Source: SZUA-365 sp964635845 (lineage in GTDB: Bacteria > Bacteroidota > Ignavibacteria > SZUA-365). From it: a stretch of DNA of 29,742 nucleotides. The stretch lies in the NCBI GenBank assembly GCA_964635845.1, contig CAZWNO010000045.1, positions 1 to 29,742 of the forward strand, given 5' to 3'. Positions 9,718 through 18,757 of the stretch are shown here, piece after piece. Under the pieces are notes generated by a model. It had not been told where the DNA came from, did not search any database, and saw nothing but the letters and a program-made list of their open reading frames with translations. A program made the translations under genes and the position numbers. How positions within the stretch are numbered: the stretch's first letter is position 1; each line of letters starts with the position of its first letter.

Positions 9718-12700
9718 ATGGCACGCCTTAGTTCACCTCTCGCCGTCGTCTTATTCTTCCTCCTCACTGCTTCGACTGTTCACGCCCAGAGCGGAGCCTG
9801 GGTTCAGCAGTACGTTCCATCCATCATGCCCGTGATCCGTGACATCGATATGCTTGACGATCAGATCGGCATCGCCGTCGGAGGATCCCTCAGCATTCAA
9901 CCCGGGCTCGGCGGGTATTCCGGTGTCATGATGACCACCGACGGGGGATTTTCATGGCAATACTTTGAGAGCAGCTCACCGCGCTTTTCTCCGGAGTTGC
10001 CGGACTATACGCAGTGGCGTGCGGTATTCGTGGTTGACAAACAGTCCGCATGGATCGTCGGTGACAGCGCCATGGTGTACAGGACCTCGGACGGCGGTAC
10101 CACCTGGGTGGAACAGATCGTCGAGTGGGATACCTTGAAGTATCACAGCCGGCCCACGCTGCATGGCATCTACATGATCGACGATATGCGCGGAGTCATC
10201 GTCGGAGGAGACAATGTCGCCACGAGCTTCGGCGGAGGTGAGCATCATCCCGCGCAGGTTTTCCGCACATACGACGGCGGCCAGCAATGGATGGACAATT
10301 CCCCGCCGCTCTCCTCGATCAATAACAATGTCGGCGCCCTGCTCGCGGTGGACTACGGCGGCGGAGCGTTTCTGTATGCGGGGGAATACGGTAACCTGAT
10401 CATGGATCAGGGTTTTGGCTACAAGGTGATACAGCCGATCAATCCGCCCGGATTGTACTACAATCATTGGCTGGACGTGGATATCAAGAGTCCCACCGAA
10501 TACTACGTCGTCGGGACGAACTGGCCCAGTAATACTCCTGCCGCCTATCGCTCCTGGGCCAACGGCACGCGTCACGCGAACATGGTGCCCAGCAATATCC
10601 TGTCGGGCACCACATCCATCAATGCAGTCGATTTCCTGGACGTCAACAACGGATGGATCGGCAGCTCGCAACAGTACCTGGCCCTGAGCAACAACGGCGG
10701 AGTGAACTGGACCAATTTCAAGGTCGGCACGACGCCGCCGCCGGCGCCGATGACAGCCATCGACATGGTGAATTCGGTCACTGGCTGGGCTTGCGGCGGA
10801 ACGGAGGGCGGCACCAACAGCTTTATCATCCGTTTCTACGGTATCCCGCCGAAACCCGACATTTCGCTGTCGGATGTGCTGCTCGATTTCGGCACCGTGA
10901 GCTGCGAACGATTCGTTGAAAAAGAATTATTTATCCGAAATAAAGGTACGGGCGATCTGACCATCGCCCTGAATGACATTACGTTCACGTCCCCTGACTT
11001 CTCCGTCGCCAACACACAGGACTTCCCTCTCACCATCAGACCGATGCGATCGGCCAGCATCTTTGTCCGCTGGAATCCCGCGCGGGCTTTCTCGGGGAAT
11101 CTTGTCGCGACGATGAGCATTCGCAGCAACGATCCGGATCATCTGCCCTGGCTGGTGGAACTGCGCGCGACGCGTGATCACGGCATTCTCGACCTGTATC
11201 CGGAGTACTCCGTCTCGTATGGCACCTGTCTTGGCGACACCGTGTACTCCGATCTGCCCGTGTACACCGCCGGTAACCGTCCCCCGACCTACATCAAATG
11301 CGAATTCGTTTCAGGCCACGACGATTTCCGCGTTCTCAGTCCCGCCCCGGGAAAGGTCATCAAGAATTACGAAACATTCCGGCTTCGGTTCGCTCCGCAG
11401 GACAGCGCAATGCGGCGGGGAGTGTACCGCTTCATCCACGGTGATCCGGCCTGTCCGGACACCACGCTCGTGGCATTCTCCGGCGTCGGACAGCTGACAG
11501 TCGTGCAAGCCTCCGCCACAACGATCGATTTCGGCCAGATCTGCATCGGACAGGTCAAGGACACGACGATCACCCTGCGGAATCGCGGCAACACCTATGC
11601 GAATGTCGGCATTCTCGAACACGCGAGCGGCGCCCCGTTCTTCTCGTCCACGGATTTCGGGGCCTTCCTGCTGCAGGACAGCAGCACGACCTACCATCTG
11701 CGCTTCGAACCCTACAGCGCGGGAAAATTCGAAGGACGCTATCGCGCCATCTATGGACTCTGTACCGATACGCTGCTCTTCACGTTCAAGGGCGAAGCGC
11801 TGGAGACGAAAGTCACATTCGATCCGAAGAGCCCGGTGAATGTCGGACCAGTGTTCGCCAACCGCACGACGGCCAAGACGATCACCATCACGAATTCCGG
11901 CACGACGACAGCGCGGCTGACCGATATTCGATTCACGAAGCTCGTCGCACCGCTGCAGTTCGCGAGTCTCCCCAAATTGCCGCAGACGCTCGCTCCCGGA
12001 CAGTCAACATCGGTGACCGTGCGATTCTCGCCGACGAAAGTGGGCGACACCAATACATGGCTCCTCGTGCAGTGGGACAGCCGCTGCGCCGGAAGCGATT
12101 CTGTCGAAATCAACGCCATCTGCGTCGCCAATCCTGAAATCCAGGCACCCACATCCGCCGACCTCGGCATCCAACGCTGTCCCGCGCCGTTGCGCGATAC
12201 GATCCTGATCCGCAACAACGGCAATGGACCGCTGGTGTTCTACAGTGCCGGAGTCTCCGGTCCCGAATCCCAGCATTTCACCGTCATCAAACCAGCCATC
12301 AACGATACGGTGAAACCGGGCAGCAATTATCCGGTCATCGTCGAATTCAATCGGCCCACCGAAGGACGCAGCAACGGTATCATCCGGCTGACGCACAATG
12401 ATGTCGAGGCAGGACGCACCGACATCGCCGTCACCGCGGAACGCACGGTTGCAGAATTCGCCATCGAAGGAGATTCCCTCACCGCATTCTTCACGCGGCT
12501 CTTCGTGCCGCAGCTTCGGCAGTTCACCGTGCGCAGCATCGGCAGTCAGCCGCTCACTGTCACGGGACTGCGCGTCGTCAAGGCCGGCACGGTCTTCAGC
12601 GTGCGGCCGTTGCAGCCCCTGCCTGTGACGCTGACGACAAATCAGACGACGACCTTCGAAATCACATTCACCCCGAATGCCCGCGGGCCCTTCCAGGGCG

Positions 12701-15700
12701 TCATCGTAGTGGAAACCGCTCCCTGCGGCAATGTCCACGCACTTGCACTGACAGGCTCCGGCGACACCGAAGGACTCAGTGCCGATCGGGCCGATATCGA
12801 TTTCGTACTCGATCCCTGCAGCTTCACTCCGCTCTGTGAATCGATCGTCCTGAACAACCGGAGTCCCGAACCTGTCGAGGTTCTCGACCTGAGCTTCATT
12901 CCGGCCGGCGGCAGCTTCTCGATCGATCCCGCCGTCGCTCTTCCTTTCGTGCTTGCTGCGAATGCGGAGAAGACGATCCGCGTCTGCGCCAATCCTCCGA
13001 TCATCGGCACCGGTCAGGCGACGCTCGTCATTACCAGCAGCGATCCGGCCTATCCGACGCTGACAGTCGCCCTCCATGCGACGCGCGATTCCTCGGGCGT
13101 CACTGTCTCCGAGAGCGCGGTCGATTTCGGCCGCCTCGCGGACTGCATGCCGGCGACGCCGCGGCGTATCACCATCACCAATACCGGCGGCCTGCGCGAG
13201 ACGGTTGATATCGCCTTCGTCAACGGAGGTAACGGCTTCGCCGCCACCATGACCGCCGCCGAATCGATCAACGCGGGACGCACATACAGTTTCGATGTAT
13301 CCTTCACACGTCCGGGGTATGGAAGCTTTGACGACGTGCTCGTGCTCACGACACAGCGCTGCGGCACCGAATTCCGCATTCCTCTACACGCGGAAGCAGT
13401 GTCGCAGGAATACCTCGCGGTACCGAATCCGCTGATCTTCCCTGCCGTCAATGTCGGCGGTTCGACCACGCGGCAATTCACGGTGCAGAATTCCGGAGGC
13501 TTCGATGCGGCCATCGCGCGCATCGAGATTCTGCCGGGCGGACCTTTCGCACTGAGCGGCGTCGTTCCCGGATCCATTGCCGCGGGCAGCACCGAGAACA
13601 TCGGTCTCCGTTTCACGCCCACGAGTGAAGGCACGTTCAGCGCGACGGTCTGCGTGATCATCTCTTCGCCCTGTCCCGACACCGTGTGCATCACTGTCGA
13701 GGGTAGCGCAGTGCGCGGCACCCTCGAAGTACATCCGCCGCAGCTCGCCTTCGGAACGAAGGCGCAATGCGAGATCACGACGCTCTACGACACGCTCACG
13801 AACAGCGGCAGCGGACCGATCACCATCCTGTCGGCCAACGTCACCGGCCCTGCGGCGTCGGCATTCACGAACATGACACCGGTCACCGTTCCCGAGCCGC
13901 TCAGCGCGGGCGCGACGCGCATCTTCGAGATCCGATACAATCCCGCGCTCGCTCCCGGAGACGGGGCCATGAACGCGGCCCTGACCGTGCGCACGGACGA
14001 TGCGGCGCTGCCGCAGTTCGACATTCCGCTGGAAGCGGGACGCGTCACCCTGCGTGCCGATGCCGGTGGTACGGTGGACTTCGGTCCCGTGCAGACGGGC
14101 AATCCGGAGCAGCGCAGCGTCACCCTCCGCAACAACGGAAGCACACCGCTGTGCTATACGTCCGCGAGTTTCCCCGCGGAACTCACGGTCGTGCCCGCGC
14201 CACCCTTCTGCATCGATCCGGGCAACACGCTCGATCTCACGTTGACTCTGACAACCACGGTGCCCGGCACGTACAGCGGACGGCTGACGCTGCGTGTCGA
14301 CAGTCCCTGCGCCGATTCCACCATCTTCACGCTCACAGCACGCGGAGAACAGGGCACGCTGACACAGGTCGATTCCGTCGATCTCGGCACCATGCCGTGG
14401 TGCGATTCCGATCTGGCACAGTTCAGCATCGTATCCAGCTATCTCGAAGCGGTGACGCTCGAGGGCGTGCGGATGGAAGGCGCTGATGCGGCATTCTTCA
14501 CGATTGTCGCACCCGTCCCCTCGTCGCTCCCGACAGCCGTCGCCGCAGGCGCGACGGTGCTCGTGGAGATAGACTTCAACGGCGGGCAGCAGACGCGTGA
14601 ATACGACGCGACCTTCGTCTCGACGTTCACCGCCTTCGGAAGCACCGTCGAACGCCGGACGAAAATCCATGCACGTACCGAGGTGCCGGCGCTGTCGGTC
14701 ACCACAGCGAGCTTCCCGTCGACAGTCATCGGACAGTCCGCCGGACCCCAGCCGGTCACGATCACGAACACATCCGCGATCCCGCTGTCTGTCGCGGATG
14801 TGCTCAAGCAGTTACCCGACTTCATCATCATGAACGTCACGCCCTCACCGCCTGCCGTGCTGCAGCCGGGCGCGTCCATGACCGCGTCGGTGAACTTCGT
14901 GCCGCAGTCCGTGGGACAGTTCATTGACAGCCTTGTCGTTCGCAGCGATTACCCCTGCCCGTTCAACGTCTCCGGACGCCTGACAGGCGAGGGCATTCCG
15001 CAACCGATCGTCAACGCCACCCTCAGCATCGGCTCCGTCCAGGCGAAGGCGGATGCCGTCATCGACATCCCCATCATGACGGACAAGGATCTCGGTCCCG
15101 CCGATGTGACGGGTTGGGCGGGCAGCATCAGCTTCAACCGCAGCATGCTCTGGCCGATGGAAATCGTGAAAGCAGGTTCCCTCTCGGCCGGGATGCAGGT
15201 CGGATTTTCCTACGACAATGCGAACGGGATCGTCACGATCACCGCCGGGAACGGAACCGTCGGCGCGGGAATTGGTCCCCTCGCCTGGCTTCGCTGCCGC
15301 GTGCTGATCGGCAATGCGCTGTCGACCCCGCTGCGGATGTCGAGTGATTTCGGCTTCACGGGCGGGTATGCGTCGGTGGTCGGACGCGTCGACGGCACGT
15401 TCGAACTCGTCGAATACTGCATGCCGGACGAACGACTCGTCGACACCGACGGCGGACTCACTCTGAGGCAGAATGCGCCGAATCCGGTGTCGATCGGTCA
15501 GCGCGGAACGACGAGTATCAGCTTTACGCTTCCGCAGGACGCTTCGATCACGCTCGATGTCTACGACATGATCGGCAGGCATGTGCGTCGGATCGACGAA
15601 AGCCGCCGCGCGAAGGGCACGCACACCATTCTCCTCGATGTGCGTGACCTGCGGCAGGGCGTGTACATTTACGTGCTCCGTACTGCCGAGGGTTCGGCTG

Positions 15701-15726
15701 TCAGGCGGATGGTGTTGGTGCCGTAG
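9718..15726 (+). CDS. Giant T9SS-secreted choice-of-anchor D repeat protein (copy 2)
   Basis: A 2002-aa paralogue of the protein at 1196-7453, with the same architecture: signal peptide (1-24, ending TVHAQ), BNR/Ycf48-like propeller to ~375, about 13 ASH/choice-of-anchor D domains, a cohesin-like domain (ATLSIGSVQAKAD start, FNRSMLWP core) and a type-A T9SS sorting domain (RQNAPNPVS, LDVYDMIGRHV, LRQGVYIYVL). The frame is open 162 bp further upstream, but that part overlaps the terminator and promoter, while the ATG at 9718 begins the signal peptide. Domain by domain it aligns with copy 1 except that the seventh ASH module of copy 1 is absent. Paired cysteines (PCPDTVC-type motifs) are kept in many modules. 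It is probably an independent transcript ended by the hairpin at 15896-15923. Function at the cell surface is inferred from domains only. Confidence 0.9.
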   Translation: MARLSSPLAVVLFFLLTASTVHAQSGAWVQQYVPSIMPVIRDIDMLDDQIGIAVGGSLSIQPGLGGYSGVMMTTDGGFSWQYFESSSPRFSPELPDYTQWRAVFVVDKQSAWIVGDSAMVYRTSDGGTTWVEQIVEWDTLKYHSRPTLHGIYMIDDMRGVIVGGDNVATSFGGGEHHPAQVFRTYDGGQQWMDNSPPLSSINNNVGALLAVDYGGGAFLYAGEYGNLIMDQGFGYKVIQPINPPGLYYNHWLDVDIKSPTEYYVVGTNWPSNTPAAYRSWANGTRHANMVPSNILSGTTSINAVDFLDVNNGWIGSSQQYLALSNNGGVNWTNFKVGTTPPPAPMTAIDMVNSVTGWACGGTEGGTNSFIIRFYGIPPKPDISLSDVLLDFGTVSCERFVEKELFIRNKGTGDLTIALNDITFTSPDFSVANTQDFPLTIRPMRSASIFVRWNPARAFSGNLVATMSIRSNDPDHLPWLVELRATRDHGILDLYPEYSVSYGTCLGDTVYSDLPVYTAGNRPPTYIKCEFVSGHDDFRVLSPAPGKVIKNYETFRLRFAPQDSAMRRGVYRFIHGDPACPDTTLVAFSGVGQLTVVQASATTIDFGQICIGQVKDTTITLRNRGNTYANVGILEHASGAPFFSSTDFGAFLLQDSSTTYHLRFEPYSAGKFEGRYRAIYGLCTDTLLFTFKGEALETKVTFDPKSPVNVGPVFANRTTAKTITITNSGTTTARLTDIRFTKLVAPLQFASLPKLPQTLAPGQSTSVTVRFSPTKVGDTNTWLLVQWDSRCAGSDSVEINAICVANPEIQAPTSADLGIQRCPAPLRDTILIRNNGNGPLVFYSAGVSGPESQHFTVIKPAINDTVKPGSNYPVIVEFNRPTEGRSNGIIRLTHNDVEAGRTDIAVTAERTVAEFAIEGDSLTAFFTRLFVPQLRQFTVRSIGSQPLTVTGLRVVKAGTVFSVRPLQPLPVTLTTNQTTTFEITFTPNARGPFQGVIVVETAPCGNVHALALTGSGDTEGLSADRADIDFVLDPCSFTPLCESIVLNNRSPEPVEVLDLSFIPAGGSFSIDPAVALPFVLAANAEKTIRVCANPPIIGTGQATLVITSSDPAYPTLTVALHATRDSSGVTVSESAVDFGRLADCMPATPRRITITNTGGLRETVDIAFVNGGNGFAATMTAAESINAGRTYSFDVSFTRPGYGSFDDVLVLTTQRCGTEFRIPLHAEAVSQEYLAVPNPLIFPAVNVGGSTTRQFTVQNSGGFDAAIARIEILPGGPFALSGVVPGSIAAGSTENIGLRFTPTSEGTFSATVCVIISSPCPDTVCITVEGSAVRGTLEVHPPQLAFGTKAQCEITTLYDTLTNSGSGPITILSANVTGPAASAFTNMTPVTVPEPLSAGATRIFEIRYNPALAPGDGAMNAALTVRTDDAALPQFDIPLEAGRVTLRADAGGTVDFGPVQTGNPEQRSVTLRNNGSTPLCYTSASFPAELTVVPAPPFCIDPGNTLDLTLTLTTTVPGTYSGRLTLRVDSPCADSTIFTLTARGEQGTLTQVDSVDLGTMPWCDSDLAQFSIVSSYLEAVTLEGVRMEGADAAFFTIVAPVPSSLPTAVAAGATVLVEIDFNGGQQTREYDATFVSTFTAFGSTVERRTKIHARTEVPALSVTTASFPSTVIGQSAGPQPVTITNTSAIPLSVADVLKQLPDFIIMNVTPSPPAVLQPGASMTASVNFVPQSVGQFIDSLVVRSDYPCPFNVSGRLTGEGIPQPIVNATLSIGSVQAKADAVIDIPIMTDKDLGPADVTGWAGSISFNRSMLWPMEIVKAGSLSAGMQVGFSYDNANGIVTITAGNGTVGAGIGPLAWLRCRVLIGNALSTPLRMSSDFGFTGGYASVVGRVDGTFELVEYCMPDERLVDTDGGLTLRQNAPNPVSIGQRGTTSISFTLPQDASITLDVYDMIGRHVRRIDESRRAKGTHTILLDVRDLRQGVYIYVLRTAEGSAVRRMVLVP

Positions 15727-15728
15727 GA

Positions 15729-15788
15729 CGAGGACGTGCACGAGCACGAGCACGAGCACGGGCACGAGCACGAGCACGAGCACGAGGA
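15729..15788. repeat. Hexanucleotide (CGAGCA)n microsatellite
   Basis: Ten 6-bp units, mostly CGAGCA with CGTGCA, CGGGCA and CGAGGA variants, begin three bases after the stop codon of the second giant gene. The array is outside the reading frame, so length change would not alter the protein. It is a slippage-prone tract in the 3' untranslated region. Confidence 0.9.
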
Positions 15789-15794
15789 CGCTTG

Positions 15795-15829
15795 CCCGCC
15801 GTAGTTCGCCGCAGGCGAACGAAGGCGGG
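15795..15829. repeat. REP-like nested palindrome
   Basis: CCCGCC (15795-15800) pairs with GGCGGG (15824-15829), and inside it TTCGCC (15805-15810) pairs with GGCGAA (15814-15819) around a GCA loop. The two stems are separated by GTAG and CGAA. Similar GC-rich double palindromes occur as dispersed intergenic repeats in many genomes. It sits between a microsatellite and a second copy of ACGCTTGCC (15788-15796 and 15838-15846), so this spacer looks like a repeat sink. Confidence 0.65.
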
Positions 15830-15895
15830 AGGACGAGCACGCTTGCCGCGCCAATGAGCGTGTTTATGCGACGGTGTGAACGGACGTGATTACAG

Positions 15896-15923
15896 AGCAG
15901 GGCGGATGAAAATCCGCCCTGTT
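15896..15923 (+). terminator. Terminator hairpin between giant paralogue 2 and rsmI
   Basis: A 10-bp stem, CAGGGCGGAT with ATCCGCCCTG, carries a GAAA tetraloop and extends by two more pairs (A-T and G-T). On the plus strand TTCATTTTA follows, a fair U-tract. It would end transcription of the second giant gene; the converging rsmI gene stops at 15928, so it may serve both strands. Confidence 0.75.
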
Positions 15924-15927
15924 CATT

Positions 15928-16662
15928 TTATTCCGACCGCATGCCTCTCCTCGCGGTGCCTGGTTCACCGCCGGTTTTCCGGTTTCCGGCAGGACCCACA
16001 ATGATCACGAATTCCCTTTTCCTTTTGTCTTCGCGGAAATGCCGCGCGAGATCGTCGAGTCGCCCGCGGCGAACCTCTTCCGTTTTCAGCGTCAGATCGC
16101 AAGCCACGGCAGCTCGGCGGCTGTTGCCGAAGGCGTCGCGCAGGTCTTCGAGAACCTGAAGCAGCCGGTAGGGTGCGTCGAGAAAGACGACCGGCGCGTT
16201 GAAGTTGCGCAGGTGGAGCAGCTCGGCCCTTCGCTCCTCCTTTTTCGGCGAGAGAAATCCGTAGAAGAAAAACCGTTGCGCGTCGAATCCCGACAGCGCG
16301 AGCGCCGTGGTCAGTGATGTCGGCCCCGGCACCGCCGTCACGAGGATACCGGTATCGATTGCCTCGGTCAGCAGGTGCGTACCCGGATCGGCGAACACCG
16401 GCATCCCGCAGTCCGAGATCAGCGCGATATCCCGCCCGGTCGCAAGATCCAGGATAATCTGCTCCGTTTCTTCTTTTTCCGTATGCTCGTTGATTTCGAC
16501 AAGCTCTTTCTCGATGCCGTGTCGCGCCAGCATCCGCGCGGCGACCCTGCGTTCCTCGCAGGCGATGTAGTCCACCGCGCGCAGGGTTTCCAGCGCGCGC
16601 AGCGAGATGTCGTCCGGATCCCCGATCGGTGTCCCGACGATATAGAGGGTCCCTCTCTTCAT
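15928..16662 (-). CDS. rsmI: RsmI-family 16S rRNA (cytidine-2'-O)-methyltransferase
   Basis: A 244-aa SAM-dependent methyltransferase of the tetrapyrrole-methylase fold, the RsmI family, which 2'-O-methylates C1402 of 16S rRNA. The family blocks are present in order: GTPIGDPDDISLRAL (residues ~9-23), ISDCGMPVFADPG (~82-94), AVPGPTSL, and FYGFLSPKKEERR. It departs from classical RsmI at residues ~34-39, with CEERRV where the usual enzyme has AEDTR, and it is short at the C-terminus (about 30-40 residues less than typical). It may be the divergent RsmI subgroup rather than the orthologue. Its ATG overlaps the ispD stop by 4 bp (ATGA), so the two are translationally coupled in an operon running queA-ispD-rsmI. 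Confidence 0.78.
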   Translation of the reverse strand: MKRGTLYIVGTPIGDPDDISLRALETLRAVDYIACEERRVAARMLARHGIEKELVEINEHTEKEETEQIILDLATGRDIALISDCGMPVFADPGTHLLTEAIDTGILVTAVPGPTSLTTALALSGFDAQRFFFYGFLSPKKEERRAELLHLRNFNAPVVFLDAPYRLLQVLEDLRDAFGNSRRAAVACDLTLKTEEVRRGRLDDLARHFREDKRKREFVIIVGPAGNRKTGGEPGTARRGMRSE

Positions 16663-17363
16663 TCGTAATTCGTAATTCCTGATTCGTAATTTCTTTTTAA
16701 AATCGCTTCGGCCATGACCATGTCTTCCGGCGTCGTGACCTTGATATTTGCCGGCGATCCTTCGACGATGTGAACGGGGACACCCATCGCCTCGAGCAGG
16801 GAGGCGTCGTCCGTCGCTTCGATCCCCTTTCGCTGCGCCTCGGCAAACGCGGTGCGGAAGAGTCCCGCGCGCGCGCCCTGCGGCGTCTGTGCATGCCAGA
16901 TAACCGTGCGATCGAGTGTCTGACGCACGAGACCCGCATGGACCTCCTTCATCGTGTCTCGCGCGGGCATGGCGAGGAGGGCCGCCCCATGCGCACGAAC
17001 CGCCTGCACCACCGCGCGCACCTCGTCCGGAGTGACGCAGGGACGCGCGGCATCATGCACCAGCACGATCGCGTCATCGTCACTGCACGCTGCGAGCGCA
17101 TTGGCCACGGAATCCTGCCGCCGGGATCCTCCCTGCACGAGCCGGACCGGCAGACGCAGGACGAAGGAGTCGATGAGCGGCCGGGTTTTCTCCGTATCGT
17201 CCACGGCCAGGATGAAGCCCGCACATTCCGGCATGGCATCGAACACGGCCATGGTATGCGCGAGCAGCGGACGGCCGAGGAGGTTCAGATACTGTTTCGG
17301 CGTTGCGCTCTGCATGCGCCTGCCGATTCCGGCCGCGGGAATGCACACGGTGAATGGATTCAT
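16659..17363 (-). CDS. ispD: 2-C-methyl-D-erythritol 4-phosphate cytidylyltransferase
   Basis: A 234-aa IspD that transfers CMP from CTP to 2-C-methyl-D-erythritol 4-phosphate, the third step of the MEP route to isopentenyl diphosphate; cytoplasmic. The N-terminal nucleotide-binding signature is intact (PAAGIGRRM, residues 9-17, then PKQYLNLLGRPLL). VLVHDAARPCV (~97-107), WHAQTPQ (~149-155) and TDDASLLEAMG (~176-186) follow, and the family's end motif IKVTTPEDM is present. Length is normal. The last ten residues (NYESGITNYE) are encoded by a short repeat and look like an added tail. It sits between queA and rsmI on the minus strand, separated from queA by 88 bp containing a hairpin. Confidence 0.95.
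   Translation of the reverse strand: MNPFTVCIPAAGIGRRMQSATPKQYLNLLGRPLLAHTMAVFDAMPECAGFILAVDDTEKTRPLIDSFVLRLPVRLVQGGSRRQDSVANALAACSDDDAIVLVHDAARPCVTPDEVRAVVQAVRAHGAALLAMPARDTMKEVHAGLVRQTLDRTVIWHAQTPQGARAGLFRTAFAEAQRKGIEATDDASLLEAMGVPVHIVEGSPANIKVTTPEDMVMAEAILKRNYESGITNYE
16661..16690. repeat. ATTCGTAAT short repeat across the ispD/rsmI junction
   Basis: ATTCGTAAT occurs three times (from 16661, 16668 with shared bases, and 16682) in 30 bp. It lies over the ispD stop and the rsmI start. On the coding strand it reads as AATTACGAAT units and encodes the last ten ispD residues, NYESGITNYE. Its AT-rich composition contrasts with the GC-rich genes on both sides. Confidence 0.75.
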
Positions 17364-17380
17364 GGGATTTCCGGAAATGG

Positions 17381-17408
17381 CACAGGCGAAGCCGGAACTT
17401 CGCCTGTG
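17381..17408. terminator. Intergenic hairpin between queA and ispD
   Basis: An 11-bp perfect stem (CACAGGCGAAG with CTTCGCCTGTG) has a six-base loop. The T-run (GATTTTTC) lies on the plus-strand side, whereas the genes here run on the minus strand, where the hairpin is followed by CCATTTCC. It may therefore be only a partial terminator or a processing signal that lowers ispD-rsmI expression relative to queA. Confidence 0.5.
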
Positions 17409-17451
17409 GATTTTTCAGGATACGATGTGCCGCGCTTCGCGTACGGAGGCA

Positions 17452-18486
17452 TCAGAGAATCAACATCGCGTCGCCGTAGCTGAACAGGCGGTACTTGTCC
17501 TTGATCGCCCTCTTGTACGCTTTCATCATCAGATCGTAGTCCGCGAACGCCGCCACCATCATGAGCAGCGTTGATTTCGGCATGTGGAAATTCGTGATGA
17601 GCTTGTCGGTGATCTTGAAGTCGTAAGGCGGATAGATGAACTTGTCGGTCCACCCGCGCGCCGGGGTCAGCTGCCGCATGGTGGTGACGCTCGACTCGAG
17701 CGCGCGCACGGTGCTCGTGCCGCAGACGAATACCGTCTTCTTGCCTTCCTTTGTCTTGTTCACCACCGAACATGCCTCGGGCGGAATTTCATAGTATTCC
17801 GAATCCATCTTGTGCTTGGTGAGGTCCTCGACTTCGACCGGACGGAAGGTCCCGTGTCCGATATGCAGAAGAACGGAGGTTACCCCCACGCCCTTCTTCT
17901 TCAGGCGGCCGATGAGTTTCTTTGAGAAATGCAGCCCCGCGGTCGGAGCGGCGACGGCGCCGATCTGCCGGGCAAAGACCGTCTGGTAATTATCCTTGTC
18001 CGATTCCTCCGCCTCCCGCTTGATATACGGCGGCAGAGGGGTCTGACCGACCTGATCGATCAGCTTGAAGAACTCGCCCTGGTAGTTGAAGCGCACGGTG
18101 CGGCCTCGCGACGTCGTGTTGTCGATCACTTCGCACATGAGCTTGTCGGAAAAATAGATCTTGTTCCCGATGCGTACCTTGCGGGCGGGATCGACGATCA
18201 CGTCCCACAAGCGCTCGTCCTTGCTCAGTTCCCTGAGCAGAAACACTTCAATTTTCGCGTTCGTCTTCTCCTTGCGTCCGATCAGGCGTGCGGGAAATAC
18301 CTTGGTGTCGTTCAGCACCAGCGCGTCGCCCTTCTTGAAATACTCGTGAATGTCGGAAAACATCCGGTGCTCGACGTCACCGGTGGATCGATGGATGACC
18401 ATCAGACGTGCCTGATCACGCTCCTCGACGGGATATTTCGCGATGAGGGTCTTGGGAAATGCATAATCGAAATCGGAGAGTTTCAT
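17452..18486 (-). CDS. queA: S-adenosylmethionine:tRNA ribosyltransferase-isomerase
   Basis: A 344-aa QueA, which moves the ribosyl part of SAM onto 7-aminomethyl-7-deazaguanine in tRNA to give epoxyqueuosine. Family motifs are present in order: SDFDYAFPKTLIAKYP at the start, ALVLNDTKVFPARL (~54-67), AAPTAGLHFS (~183-192), HIGHGTFRPVEVEDL (~212-226), the GTSTVRALES block (~258-267), TNFHMPKSTLLMMVAAFA (~305-322) and a YGDAMLIL end. Length matches the family. The other queuosine genes are not in the window. It heads a minus-strand run with ispD and rsmI; its promoter must lie in 18487-18620, where CATAAT can be seen on the minus strand near 18555, without a convincing -35. Confidence 0.96.
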   Translation of the reverse strand: MKLSDFDYAFPKTLIAKYPVEERDQARLMVIHRSTGDVEHRMFSDIHEYFKKGDALVLNDTKVFPARLIGRKEKTNAKIEVFLLRELSKDERLWDVIVDPARKVRIGNKIYFSDKLMCEVIDNTTSRGRTVRFNYQGEFFKLIDQVGQTPLPPYIKREAEESDKDNYQTVFARQIGAVAAPTAGLHFSKKLIGRLKKKGVGVTSVLLHIGHGTFRPVEVEDLTKHKMDSEYYEIPPEACSVVNKTKEGKKTVFVCGTSTVRALESSVTTMRQLTPARGWTDKFIYPPYDFKITDKLITNFHMPKSTLLMMVAAFADYDLMMKAYKRAIKDKYRLFSYGDAMLIL

Positions 18487-18757
18487 GGGTCCGGACCGTT
18501 ATTGAGGTGAACAAATGGCGCGGCGGATGGAGGAATGCATGGCGAAGCATATTATGAAGATGCGCCCTTTTTCGCCGGATTCATAAAAATACGAAAATCG
18601 CGAGGGCTAGTCAATTCAGATTTTGAGTTTATGGCCAGAATGGCATATCTTAAATAGTTTGGAGCATTTCGCGTCCTCCGATGTTATCGTCAGGCCATCC
18701 TGCCGACGTGCATCAGCCCCATTCGCGACTCCTTCATTCGCATTATCCTACCCAACG

